From positions 1,860,001 to 1,924,000 of the forward strand of contig NZ_CP032229.1 in the NCBI RefSeq assembly GCF_004328625.1: DNA of 64,000 nucleotides. Reading direction: 5' to 3'. This stretch comes from Streptomyces seoulensis. GTDB lineage: Bacteria; Actinomycetota; Actinomycetes; Streptomycetales; Streptomycetaceae. The position numbers and the translations under genes are program-made. Positions 27,896 through 36,345 of this stretch are shown here, in pieces. Below the pieces are notes generated by a model. It was not told the origin of the DNA. It saw nothing but the letters and a program-made list of their open reading frames with translations, and did no database searches. Positions within the stretch are counted from its first letter, which is position 1; each line of letters begins with the position of its first letter.

Positions 27896-29140
27896 TCACA
27901 CACCGAGCGCGGCGAGCCGCTCCTCCACCCGCTCGGGGGCGTACAACTGCTCCACGACCAGCGCGCCCGCGCCGATCAGCCCCGCCCGCTCCCCCAGCCG
28001 CGCGGTGAGGACGTCGAGGTGGGCGGTGGAGCGGGGCAGCGCCCGCTGGTAGAGCAGTTCGCGCACCCCGGTCAGGAAGGGCGTCCCGGCGAGATCGCCC
28101 GCGATCATCAGCACACCGGGGTTGAGCAGGGTGACGACGGTCGCCAGTACGTCCCCGACCCGGCGTCCGGCCTCTCGCGCCAGGGCCGCCGCCTCCGGGT
28201 GCCCGGCGGCCAGCAGGTCCCGTACATCCGAGCCGGAGGCGGCCGGCACGCCCGCCTCCGTCAGCCGCCGGGCCACCGCGCCGCCGCTGGCGACGGCCGC
28301 GAGGCAGCCGTACGAGCCGCAGCGGCACAGTGCGTCGGTGCCGACGCGGATGTGCCCGAGGTCGCCTGCGCCGCCGTCCACACCCCGATAGAGCGCGCCG
28401 TCCACCACGACTCCGGCGCCGATACCGGTACTGACCTTGACCAGTACAAACGCCCGGCAATCCTGGTACCCGGTGCGCTGCTCCCCGTATGCCATCAGGT
28501 TGGCGTCGTTGTCCACGAATACCGGGACCGGGCTGGTACCGGTATCGATACCGGTACCAGCACTCGTGTGCTCGGCGAAGGCGCGGGAGAGGCGTCCCCT
28601 TATGTCGTAGCCGTCCCAGCCGGACATCATCGGCGGCTGGATCACCCGCCCGGTCTCACTGTCCACCGGACCCGGCACGCCGAGGCCGGTGCCGCAGACC
28701 GCCGCCGGGCTGTGCCCGGTCTCGGTGAGCAGCTCGGCGAACCAGCGGGCGAGTCCGTCCAGGACCACCTCGGGGCCGTCCTCGACCACGAGCGCACCGG
28801 AGCGCTCGGCGAGGATCTCGCCGGTCAGGGTGAGCAGGGCGGCGCGGGCGTGCCGGGTGTCGAGGTCGGCGGCGAGGACCACGGCGTGCGAGCCGTCGAA
28901 CTCCAGGGTGATGGCGGGACGGCCGCCGAGTGGGGAGTCCACCGGGCCGCCCGCGCCCTCGCGCAGCCAGCCCGCGCGGAACAGCCGGTCCAGCCGCTGG
29001 CCGACCGTGGCACGGGAGAGCCCGGTCATCTGCTGGAGCGCGCCGCGCGTGACGGCCCGTCCGCTGCGCACCAGGTCGAGCAGGTCGCCCGCGCTCGTCT
29101 GAGCACCGCCCCTGGCCGTCCTGCCGGGCTTTCCGGTCAT
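27896..29140 (-). CDS. ROK-family transcriptional regulator
   Basis: A 414-residue regulator. The N-terminal winged helix (about 15-75) contains TRGALQQMTGLSRATVGQRLDRL. The ROK sugar-kinase-like domain follows with GTGLGVPGPVD, FVDNDANLMAYGE and the zinc-binding GH-x9-CRCGSYGC signature. Such proteins repress sugar-utilisation genes and release DNA on binding a sugar or sugar phosphate. It is divergent from two carbohydrate-enzyme genes, which it probably controls. Just before FVDNDAN, an extra stretch (AGTGIDTGTSP) is encoded by a perfect 30-bp palindrome (28532-28561), absent from the usual family pattern. The ATG has AGGGGG upstream. Confidence 0.9.
   Translation of the reverse strand: MTGKPGRTARGGAQTSAGDLLDLVRSGRAVTRGALQQMTGLSRATVGQRLDRLFRAGWLREGAGGPVDSPLGGRPAITLEFDGSHAVVLAADLDTRHARAALLTLTGEILAERSGALVVEDGPEVVLDGLARWFAELLTETGHSPAAVCGTGLGVPGPVDSETGRVIQPPMMSGWDGYDIRGRLSRAFAEHTSAGTGIDTGTSPVPVFVDNDANLMAYGEQRTGYQDCRAFVLVKVSTGIGAGVVVDGALYRGVDGGAGDLGHIRVGTDALCRCGSYGCLAAVASGGAVARRLTEAGVPAASGSDVRDLLAAGHPEAAALAREAGRRVGDVLATVVTLLNPGVLMIAGDLAGTPFLTGVRELLYQRALPRSTAHLDVLTARLGERAGLIGAGALVVEQLYAPERVEERLAALGV
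28532..28561. repeat. Perfect 30-bp GTAC palindrome inside the ROK gene
   Basis: The sequence beginning GCTGGTACCGGTATC at 28532 is followed by its exact reverse complement through 28561, with no spacer. Further GTAC-rich sequence lies at 28420-28446 in the same gene. It encodes an extra loop rather than conserved ROK residues and matches the GGTACC repeats at 981-1200, 32976-33130 and 36184-36264. Confidence 0.9.
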
Positions 29141-29259
29141 GCCACCCCCTTGTGTTCCTCAAGTTTGCATTACATATTGAGTTTTGCGTGTTAAATAGAC
29201 GTAACCCTGCGATAGACACAACCGAACCAGGTCAGCCGGACGTCTTCGGGGAGCCCCGA
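29141..29259. promoter_or_regulatory. Divergent promoter region between ROK gene and hydrolase operon
   Basis: A 119-bp gap that is strikingly A+T-rich at 29160-29210 (stretches such as TTTGCATTACATATTGAG and GTGTTAAATAGACG) against the surrounding G+C-rich sequence. It is the only place for the promoters of both divergent units and the likely ROK binding site. No perfect dyad was found by eye. Confidence 0.55.
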
Positions 29260-30690
29260 GTGGATCGCACTGCCCAGCTCACGGCCCGTGTCACCGAGCG
29301 CGGGATCGCATACGATCCGCCCTCCGCCGCGCCGTCGGCCGCGTCACTGCACGTCAGAGCCGCCCGCGTGCTGGCCGCCAACTGGACGGGTACCTCGACC
29401 GTCCCCTCCCGGAACCTGTACCCGCACCAGTGGTCCTGGGACTCCGCGTTCATCGCCATCGGGCTGCGGCATCTGTCGCCGCTGCGGGCACAGCGGGAGC
29501 TGGAGACGCTGCTCGCGGCGCAGTGGGGGGACGGGCGGGTGCCGCACATCGTCTTCTCCCCCTCCGTGCCGCTCGACGCCTACTTCCCCAGCCCCGACTT
29601 CTGGCGCTCCTCCTCCGCCGGGCGGGCCGCGGGCGCCCCACGCACCGTACAGACGTCCGGCATCGTGCAGCCACCCGTGCACGCGCTGGCCGCCTGGCTG
29701 GTGCACCGGGCCGACCCGGGCCTGTCGTGGGCGCGCGGCTTCCTGGCGCGGGTGTACCCCCGGCTGGCCGCGTGGCACCGTTATCTGCTGCGCCGCCGGG
29801 ACTTGGGCGGGGGCGGGCTGGTGTCGGTGGTGCACCCGTGGGAGCAGGGTATGGACAACAGCCCTTGCTGGGACGGCCCGTTGGCCCGCGTCACACCGGC
29901 TCCGGCCCACTCGTTCCGCCGCGCCGACCTCGCCCACGGCGCCCCCACGGACCGGCCGACCGATCTGGACTACGGGCGGTACGTGCGCCTCGCGGCCGAC
30001 TACCGGGACCGTGGATACGCGGACGACGGCGGGGAGTTCGCGAGGGCCGACGGCGGTGGGGAGTTCGCCGTGGAGGACCCGTCCTTCAACGCCCTGCTCA
30101 TCGCCTCCGAGCACGCACTCGCCCGTGTCGCAACCGAGTTGGGCGCCCCGGGCGCCGGCCGGCACGCCCGCGCCGAGCGGCTGACGGCGGCCCTGGTGGA
30201 GCGGCTGTGGGACGACGCGTCCGGGATGTTCCTCTGCCGGGACCTGCGCGGCGGCCCGATCCGGGAGCGGAGCGTGTCGGGCCTGGTCCCGCTGCTGCTG
30301 CCCGGCCTCCCCCGTGAGGTCTCCGGTGCCCTGCTGAGCACCCTGCGCGGACCGCACTTCGCGGCGCGTACCGGGCTCGTACCCAGCTACGACCTGCGCG
30401 GACCGGCCTTCGAGCCGAACCGGTACTGGCGCGGCCCAGCCTGGTTCAACACCGCCTGGCTGGTGGAACGCGGGCTGCGCGCGCACGGCGAGAAGGCGAC
30501 GGCCGAGGACCTGCGCACCGCCTTCCTGCGTACGGCCGGGGACTCCGGGTTCGCGGAGTACGTCGACCCCGGCACCGGCGAGGCGTGCGGGGCGCCGGGG
30601 TTCGGCTGGACGGCCGCGCTGACGCTGGACCTGCTGCACGACGTGGACGGGGCTGTGGAGACAGGGGAAGAGGGAGGGGACCGGAGATGA
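29260..30690 (+). CDS. MGH1/trehalase-like (alpha/alpha)6-barrel glycoside hydrolase
   Basis: A 476-residue cytoplasmic protein resembling the six-hairpin hydrolases of the GH63/MGH1 (mannosylglycerate hydrolase) and trehalase group. Recognisable segments are NLYPHQWSWDSAFIAIGLRHL near residue 50, VVHPWEQGMDNSPCWD in the middle with the acidic catalytic Asp, and the late RYWRGPAWFNTAWLVERGL. It probably cleaves an alpha-linked glycoside such as a trehalose or glycogen-derived sugar. GTG 29260 is chosen because GGGGAG lies just upstream and the N-terminus then fits. The stop overlaps the next start (ATGA), so it is coupled to the debranching-type enzyme and probably under the divergent ROK regulator. 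Confidence 0.8.
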   Translation: MDRTAQLTARVTERGIAYDPPSAAPSAASLHVRAARVLAANWTGTSTVPSRNLYPHQWSWDSAFIAIGLRHLSPLRAQRELETLLAAQWGDGRVPHIVFSPSVPLDAYFPSPDFWRSSSAGRAAGAPRTVQTSGIVQPPVHALAAWLVHRADPGLSWARGFLARVYPRLAAWHRYLLRRRDLGGGGLVSVVHPWEQGMDNSPCWDGPLARVTPAPAHSFRRADLAHGAPTDRPTDLDYGRYVRLAADYRDRGYADDGGEFARADGGGEFAVEDPSFNALLIASEHALARVATELGAPGAGRHARAERLTAALVERLWDDASGMFLCRDLRGGPIRERSVSGLVPLLLPGLPREVSGALLSTLRGPHFAARTGLVPSYDLRGPAFEPNRYWRGPAWFNTAWLVERGLRAHGEKATAEDLRTAFLRTAGDSGFAEYVDPGTGEACGAPGFGWTAALTLDLLHDVDGAVETGEEGGDRR

Positions 30691-32615
30691 CTCAACTACT
30701 CGTACGGGGAGCCACGTTCGCGACAGTGGGCGACCGGGGCGACATCAGCGGGGTACGCGGCGGCGGCCAGGTGGAGGGGCTTTTCGTGCGCGACGCACGG
30801 CACTTGAGCCGCTGGCAGCTCACCGTCGACGGCGCGGTGCCGGAGGTGCTGAAGCCGGTCGGGGAGGGCGACACGGCACGGTGCGTACTGGTGCCGCGCG
30901 GTGGGCGTCAGGACCCGCCCGCGTACACGCTGTGGCGTGAACAGGCCGTGGGTGACAGCTCGTTCGTGGAGTCGGTGCGCGTCACCGGCAACCTCCCGAC
31001 GGCCACCACGGTACGGCTCGCGCTCACCGTCGACGCCGACTTCACCGACCAGTTCGAGCTGCGCTCCGACCATCGCACCTACGTCAAGTCCGGTGCCGTA
31101 CGCAGCCGCCAAATCCTGGACGACGGGATCGAGTTCGGTTACCGGCGTGGTGAGTGGCGGTCCTGTACGACCATCACCGCCGACCCTGCTCCGGAGGCGG
31201 TGGAGGAGACCGGCACCGGTGCCCGGAGGCTGGTGTGGACGCTCGAACTCGCCCCGCACGGCGAGGCGGAGCTGCTGCTGCGGGTGGTGGCCCGCCCGCA
31301 CGGCGACCGGCACGCGGTTCGCGTACCCCGCTCCCCGGCCACCGTGAGCGGTGAACTCCGTTCGGTGGAAGAGGAGTTCATGGAGGGCGTCGCCTTCCCC
31401 ACCGCCTGGCCGGAGTTGGCGGCCGCCTGTGTGCGCGGGCTGTCCGACCTGGCCGCGCTCCAGGTGCCGGCGCACGGACCGGACGGGGAGGGGCTGCGGG
31501 TGCCGGCCGGGGGCGCGCCCTGGTTCCTCACGCTGCTCGGCCGGGACGCCCTGCTCACCTCGCTGTTCGCCCTGCCGTACCGCCCGCAGCTGGCCGCCGC
31601 CACGCTCCCTGCGCTGGCCGCCACCCAGGCCACCGCCGGCAGCGCCTCCCCGGTCGCCCAGCCCGGCAAGATCGTGCACGAGGTCCGGCACGGCGAACTG
31701 GCCCACTTCGGGCAGGTGCCGTACGGGCGTTACTACGGCTCGGTCGACGCCACCCCGCTCTTCCTGGTCCTGCTCGGCGCCCATACCGAGCGCACCGGGG
31801 ACGCGGCCCTGGCCCGGCGCCTGGAGCGGCACGCCCGCGCGGCGGTCGGCTGGATGCTGGACCACGGCGGGCTGACCGCGCGCGGCTACCTCGTGTACCG
31901 CGCCGACGAGGGCGGCCTCGCCAACCAGAACTGGAAGGACTCCCCCGGCGCGATCTGCCGCGCCGACGGCACCCGGCCGAGCGGCGCGGTGATGGCGGCG
32001 GGCGCGCAGGGGTACGCGTACGACGCGCTGCGCCGTACGGCATGGCTGGCGCGGACGGTGTGGGACGACGGGACGTACGCGGCGCTCCTGGAGCAGGCGG
32101 CCGCCGACCTGCGCGACCGCTTCCAGCGAGACTTCTGGCTGCCCGAACAAGGCTTCCCCGCACTTGCGTTGGACGGCGACGGCAACCGCATAGACGCGCT
32201 CGCCTCGGACGCCGGGCACCTGCTGTGGTCGGGGCTGCTGGACAAGGAGTACGGGGAGGCCGTCGGGCGCCGGCTGCTGGAGCCGGACTTCTTCTCCGGC
32301 TGGGGCGTCCGTACGCTCGCCGCCGGCCAGGCGGCCTACCACCCGCTCTCCTACCACCGGGGCTCGGTCTGGCCGCACGACAACGCGCTCATCACCCTCG
32401 GCCTCGCCCGCTACGGGCTGCACGACGAGGCCCGTGCGGTGGCCCGTGGTCTGGTGGACGCGGCGGCCAGCGCCGGGCACCGGCTTCCCGAAGTGCTGGC
32501 GGGTTACGGCCGTGACACCCACCCCGAGCCGGTACCGTACCCGCACGCGTGTGTGCGGGAGTCCCGTTCGGCTGCCGCACCGCTCGCCCTGCTCACCGCG
32601 GTCGGGGGCGCCTGA
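30687..32615 (+). CDS. Glycogen debranching enzyme-like amylo-alpha-1,6-glucosidase
   Basis: A 642-residue protein. The N-terminal half (about 10-230) is the GDE_N_bis domain (FVRDARHLSRWQLTVDG; FTDQFELR). The C-terminal half is an (alpha/alpha)6 barrel with GAPWFLTLLGRDALLTS, GLANQNWKDSPGAI, which carries the catalytic acidic residues of this family, and YHRGSVWPHDNALITLGL. Homologues hydrolyse alpha-1,6 or alpha-linked oligosaccharides in glycogen or trehalose metabolism. It overlaps the preceding hydrolase by four bases, and a short hairpin follows. The pair plus the ROK gene suggests inducible use of an alpha-glucan-derived sugar. Confidence 0.85.
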   Translation: MTQLLVRGATFATVGDRGDISGVRGGGQVEGLFVRDARHLSRWQLTVDGAVPEVLKPVGEGDTARCVLVPRGGRQDPPAYTLWREQAVGDSSFVESVRVTGNLPTATTVRLALTVDADFTDQFELRSDHRTYVKSGAVRSRQILDDGIEFGYRRGEWRSCTTITADPAPEAVEETGTGARRLVWTLELAPHGEAELLLRVVARPHGDRHAVRVPRSPATVSGELRSVEEEFMEGVAFPTAWPELAAACVRGLSDLAALQVPAHGPDGEGLRVPAGGAPWFLTLLGRDALLTSLFALPYRPQLAAATLPALAATQATAGSASPVAQPGKIVHEVRHGELAHFGQVPYGRYYGSVDATPLFLVLLGAHTERTGDAALARRLERHARAAVGWMLDHGGLTARGYLVYRADEGGLANQNWKDSPGAICRADGTRPSGAVMAAGAQGYAYDALRRTAWLARTVWDDGTYAALLEQAAADLRDRFQRDFWLPEQGFPALALDGDGNRIDALASDAGHLLWSGLLDKEYGEAVGRRLLEPDFFSGWGVRTLAAGQAAYHPLSYHRGSVWPHDNALITLGLARYGLHDEARAVARGLVDAAASAGHRLPEVLAGYGRDTHPEPVPYPHACVRESRSAAAPLALLTAVGGA

Positions 32616-32626
32616 GACCGGCCTTG

Positions 32627-32644
32627 ACCGGGCGTTTGCCCGGT
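32627..32644 (+). terminator. Compact hairpin after the debranching enzyme gene
   Basis: ACCGGGC (32627-32633) and GCCCGGT (32638-32644) form a 7-bp stem with a 4-nt GTTT loop, followed by ATTT. It lies only 14 bp before the next start, so termination may be partial. Confidence 0.5.
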
Positions 32645-32658
32645 ATTTGCCGTAGGCC

Positions 32659-34884
32659 GTGAACACCGGCCCGCGGCGGACCGTACGGAAGGACGGCGGG
32701 CCAGGCGGACCGGCCTCCAACGGTTCTGCCCAGCCTCCCCAGCGTGGCCCGCCGCCTCCGTCGTCACCGGCCTCGCGCGGAAGGACCTCCGGGTTGCCTC
32801 AGCAGAAGAACACGCAAACGTCATCCGACGCGCCGGGGGGTGACCCCGGAGACGGGGCGGTGGGTACCGGGACTCTTGCCGAGCACGGGAAGAGTGGTGA
32901 GCGGGGGGCCGGTGCGGATACCGGGACTCCGGGGGTGACGGCTCATGGGACGGAGTCGGAGGGCGGGGTGGGTGCTGGTACTGGTACTGGAACCCGTATC
33001 GGTACCGGTACCGATGCCAGTACCGCCGATGCCGGTGCCGATGCCAGTACTGGGAGCGCCGACGCCAGTGCCGCCGACGCGAGTGCCGATACCAGTACCG
33101 GTACCAGCATTGGGAGCGCCGATACCAGGACCGCACCCACACCGGCCCCTGACGGCGGCACCGGTGAGAAGGCCGCCCCTGGGGCCGCCCCCGACACCCC
33201 CGCCAAGCCCCCCCGTTTCGCCCGCCTGACCCGCTGGCAAGCAGAGCACCCCCAAGGCGCCCGAGCCCTCTCCCGGACCATCACCGTCCTCGCCGCCATC
33301 CTGGTCGTCTGCACCCTGGTGATGCCCGCGACCATCGTCGACCTCGGCCCCGCCAGGTTCTTCCGGCTGCCCGGGGAGGCGATCGTCGGCGCGGCGATCC
33401 TGCTCGCGCTGCCCAGGAAGCCGAGGGTCGTGCTCGCCGCCGTCAGCGGGGTCGCGCTCGCCGCGCTGACGGTGCTGAACTGGCTGGACATGGGGTTCAA
33501 GCAGTACCTCGGCCGGACCTTCAACCTGGTGCTGGACTGGAGCCTGCTCGGCGACGCGCAGTCGTACCTCGAGGACTCGCTCGGCCGGACGGCGACCCTC
33601 GCCGCGACGGCCGGCCTGATCGTGCTCGTACTGCTGCTGTTCGCCTCGCTGGCCTACGCCGTCGTACGCCTGAGCAACGTGCTGGCCCGGCACTCAGCCA
33701 CCGCGACCCGGGGCACGTTGATCGCGGGCGTCGTCTGGATCACCTGCTCCTCCTTCGGGGTGCAGCTCGCGGGCGTGCCGCTCGCCGCCGACAGCGCCGC
33801 CGTCACCCTGCAGAGCCAGACCGAGCGGGTGTCGGACACGCTGAAGGACGAGGCCGAGTTCCAGAAGGTCGCGAAGGTGGACGCGTTCGGCGCGACCCCG
33901 CCGGCCCAGCTCGTACCGGATCTGCGCGGCAAGGACATGATCTTCACCTTCATCGAGAGCTACGGCCGTAGCGCGATCGAGGACCCGATCATGGCGCCCG
34001 GCGTGGACAAGACCCTCGCCGTGCGCACCGAGGCGTTGAAGAAGGCGGGTTACCACGCCAAGAGCGGCTGGCTGACCTCCGCGACGTACGGCGGCAGCAG
34101 CTGGCTCGGCCACTCCACCACCCTGTCCGGCCTGTGGGTGAGCAACCAGCAGCGCTACCGCACGGTGATGGCGAGCGATCACCTCAGCCTGACCAAGGTG
34201 TTCAAGAAGTCCGGCGCCTGGGACACGGTCGGTGTGATGCCGGGCGTGCAGAAGGGCTGGCCCGAACAGAGCTTCTTCGGGCTGGACAAGGTCTACAACG
34301 CCTTCGAACTCGGCTACAAGGGACCGAAGTTCAGCTGGTCCACGATGCCGGACCAGTACACCCTGGAGCAGTTCCAGCGGCGCGTGCACAGCAAGAAGCA
34401 CGACAAGCCGGTGATGTCGGAGGTCATCCTGACCTCAAGCCACCAGCCCTGGGGCCCGATCCCGAAGATGGTCGGCTGGGACGAGCTGGGTGACGGCTCG
34501 ATCTTCAAGGGCATCGAGGCGGCGGGCAACAAGCCGGCCGACGTGATCGCGGACACCACCAAGTCCCGCCAGGAGTACGGCAAGTCGATCCAGTACTCGG
34601 TCACCGTGCTTACCGAGTGGCTGGAGCGCTACGGCTCCAAGGACACGGTGTTGGTCTTCCTCGGCGACCACCAGCCCATCGCCCGCGTCAGCGGCAACCA
34701 CGCCAGCAGGGACGTACCGATCTCGATCGTCGCCAAGGACCCGAAGGTGCTGGACAAGATCAGTGCCTGGGGCTGGTCGGACGGCCTGCGGCCCGCGCAC
34801 GACGCGCCGGTGTGGAAGATGAACCTCTTCCGCGACCGCTTCCTGACCGCGTACGGCTCGACCCCGCACCCGAAGAAGGGCTGA
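32659..34884 (+). CDS. Membrane-anchored sulfatase-fold (LTA synthase-like) protein
   Basis: A 741-residue protein. Residues 1-180 are disordered; about 104-164 are a low-complexity Thr/Gly/Ala/Asp stretch encoded by GGTACC-type repeats. From about 205 come four to five membrane helices. From about 427 the alkaline-phosphatase/sulfatase fold starts with DMIFTFIESYGRSAIEDP and includes TSATYGGSSWLGHSTT (nucleophile region), EVILTSSHQPW and FLGDHQPIARVSGNHASRD (metal ligands). Family members transfer phosphoglycerol or similar groups to envelope polymers. GTG 32659 is the longest start; TTG 32794, with AAGGAC in front, is a good alternative that still keeps the repeat. Confidence 0.85.
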   Translation: MNTGPRRTVRKDGGPGGPASNGSAQPPQRGPPPPSSPASRGRTSGLPQQKNTQTSSDAPGGDPGDGAVGTGTLAEHGKSGERGAGADTGTPGVTAHGTESEGGVGAGTGTGTRIGTGTDASTADAGADASTGSADASAADASADTSTGTSIGSADTRTAPTPAPDGGTGEKAAPGAAPDTPAKPPRFARLTRWQAEHPQGARALSRTITVLAAILVVCTLVMPATIVDLGPARFFRLPGEAIVGAAILLALPRKPRVVLAAVSGVALAALTVLNWLDMGFKQYLGRTFNLVLDWSLLGDAQSYLEDSLGRTATLAATAGLIVLVLLLFASLAYAVVRLSNVLARHSATATRGTLIAGVVWITCSSFGVQLAGVPLAADSAAVTLQSQTERVSDTLKDEAEFQKVAKVDAFGATPPAQLVPDLRGKDMIFTFIESYGRSAIEDPIMAPGVDKTLAVRTEALKKAGYHAKSGWLTSATYGGSSWLGHSTTLSGLWVSNQQRYRTVMASDHLSLTKVFKKSGAWDTVGVMPGVQKGWPEQSFFGLDKVYNAFELGYKGPKFSWSTMPDQYTLEQFQRRVHSKKHDKPVMSEVILTSSHQPWGPIPKMVGWDELGDGSIFKGIEAAGNKPADVIADTTKSRQEYGKSIQYSVTVLTEWLERYGSKDTVLVFLGDHQPIARVSGNHASRDVPISIVAKDPKVLDKISAWGWSDGLRPAHDAPVWKMNLFRDRFLTAYGSTPHPKKG
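32976..33130. repeat. GTAC-rich hexamer repeat inside the sulfatase-fold gene
   Basis: A run of degenerate 6-bp units of RRTRCC type (GGTACC, GGTACT, GATGCC, AGTACC, GATACC). It contains an 18-bp perfect palindrome, ATCGGTACCGGTACCGAT (32998-33015), and a direct repeat of GGGAGCGCCGA about 60 bp apart (33052 and 33112). Reading frame is kept throughout, giving a Thr/Gly/Ala/Ser/Asp tract. Same repeat type as at 981-1200 and 28532-28561. Confidence 0.8.
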
Positions 34885-34904
34885 CCCCCTAGGGTCTCTT
34901 GAGC

Positions 34905-34935
34905 GCAGGGCCGGTCCCTTAGGGGCCGGCCCTGC
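34905..34935. terminator. Terminator between convergent sulfatase-fold and dusB genes
   Basis: GCAGGGCCGG (34905-34914) pairs with CCGGCCCTGC (34926-34935), and the loop can extend the stem (CCCT with AGGG). Lying between converging genes, it can serve both. Confidence 0.75.
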
Positions 34936-34941
34936 GGTCGT

Positions 34942-36072
34942 TCAGCCGCCGGAGGTGTCCAGCTCGGCGTCCTCGCTGACGCCCGCGCAGTCGTACGGGT
35001 CCTTCAGCCAGCCGTCCGGCAGGACCACCCGGTTGTTGCCGGAGGTGCGCCCGCGCGGGCCGTCGGCGCCGGTGGGCCACGCCTGATCGAGGTCCAACTC
35101 GTCCAGGCCGGCGCGCAGTTCCTCCAGCGAGGAGGTGATGGCGAGCCGCTTGCGCATCTCGGAGCCGACCGCGAAGCCCTTGAGGTACCAGGCGACGTGC
35201 TTGCGGAAGTCGATGACACCACGTGCCTCGTCGCCGAGCCACTCGCCGAGCAGCGTGGCGTGCCGGACCATCACGTCGGCGACCTGCCGCAGCACCGGCC
35301 GCTGGAAGTCGTCGCGGCCCTCGAAGGCGGCGACCAGGTCGGAGAAGAGCCAGGGCCGGCCGAGGCAGCCTCGGCCGACGACCACGCCGTCGCAGCCGGT
35401 CTCGCGGACCATGCGCAGCGCGTCCTCGGCGGACCAGATGTCGCCGTTGCCGAGTACCGGGATCTCCGGGACGTGCTCCTTCAACCGGGCGATGGCGCTC
35501 CAGTCGGCGGTGCCGCCGTAGTGCTGGGCGGCGGTACGTCCATGCAGGGCAATGGCGGTGACGCCCTCCTCGACGGCGATGCGGCCCGCGTCGAGGTAGG
35601 TGATGTGGTCGTCGTCGATGCCCTTGCGCATCTTCATGGTGACCGGCAGGTCGCCCGCGCCGGAGACGGCCTCGCGCAGGATGGCCCGCAGCAGGTTCCG
35701 CTTGTACGGCAGCGCGGAGCCGCCTCCCTTACGGGTGACCTTGGGGACCGGGCAGCCGAAGTTCAGGTCGATGTGGTCGGCCAGCCCCTCTTCCGCGATC
35801 ATGCGGACGGCCTTGCCGACGGTGGCCGGGTCGACGCCGTACAGCTGGATCGAACGCGGCTTCTCGGTCTCGTCGAACCGGATGAGCTGCATGGTCTTCT
35901 CGTTGCGCTCGACCAGCGCCCGGGTGGTGATCATCTCGCTGACGAACAGCCCCTTGCCCCCGCTGAACTCCCGGCACAGGGTGCGGAAGGGGGCGTTGGT
36001 GATCCCGGCCATGGGTGCGAGCACGACGGGCGGCACCACGGCGTGCGGGCCGATGGACAGCGGCTGGGTCAT
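34942..36072 (-). CDS. dusB: tRNA-dihydrouridine synthase
   Basis: A 376-residue FMN-dependent TIM-barrel enzyme that reduces uridine to dihydrouridine in tRNA. It has the opening VVLAPMAGITNAPFRTLCREF, the catalytic cysteine motif NFGCPVPKVTRKGGGSAL, the barrel phosphate motif GRGCLGRPWLF and the C-terminal helical RNA-binding domain. ATG 36072 is chosen because GGAG lies 8 bp upstream and homologues begin near MTQPLSIGPHAV. ATG 36114, 14 codons earlier, also has a purine run and is possible. It is transcribed towards the sulfatase-fold gene and away from the repeat-filled region upstream. Confidence 0.93.
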   Translation of the reverse strand: MTQPLSIGPHAVVPPVVLAPMAGITNAPFRTLCREFSGGKGLFVSEMITTRALVERNEKTMQLIRFDETEKPRSIQLYGVDPATVGKAVRMIAEEGLADHIDLNFGCPVPKVTRKGGGSALPYKRNLLRAILREAVSGAGDLPVTMKMRKGIDDDHITYLDAGRIAVEEGVTAIALHGRTAAQHYGGTADWSAIARLKEHVPEIPVLGNGDIWSAEDALRMVRETGCDGVVVGRGCLGRPWLFSDLVAAFEGRDDFQRPVLRQVADVMVRHATLLGEWLGDEARGVIDFRKHVAWYLKGFAVGSEMRKRLAITSSLEELRAGLDELDLDQAWPTGADGPRGRTSGNNRVVLPDGWLKDPYDCAGVSEDAELDTSGG

Positions 36073-36183
36073 CAGGGGGCTCCGGGACGGATGTACGGCA
36101 AGGGCGTCGTCCATTGTCCCTCACCTCACCGGTGCGTCTCTCCGTGCGGGGCGGATACGGGTACAGGGGCGGGTGCGCGCACA

Positions 36184-36264
36184 GGTACGGGTACCGGGTG
36201 CTGGTACCCGTACCGGTACCAGCACGGGGTACCGGTACCAGCACCAGCTGGGGTACCGGTACCG
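36184..36264. repeat. GGTACC inverted repeats between dusB and an MFS gene
   Basis: The 274-bp gap between divergent dusB and the MFS gene contains a dense set of GGTACC units. The clearest structure is an inverted repeat with 11-bp arms, GTGCTGGTACC (36198-36208) and GGTACCAGCAC (36215-36225), spacer 6 bp. It is followed by two copies of GGTACCGGTACC (36229-36240 and 36252-36263). It occupies the presumed promoter region of both genes and could form a stable hairpin. Confidence 0.85.
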
Positions 36265-36345
36265 GACGATCAAGTACCAGGATGAGTACAGACCATGTAA
36301 GGGTCATTAGTTAGCCGCACTATCGAAGCGCGTACGATGGGACGC

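Noticed and set aside
36337..36345. Upstream ATG 36337 as start of the first DHA2 exporter
   Set aside because: No ribosome site precedes it, whereas GGGA stands before ATG 36346; the difference is three residues only.
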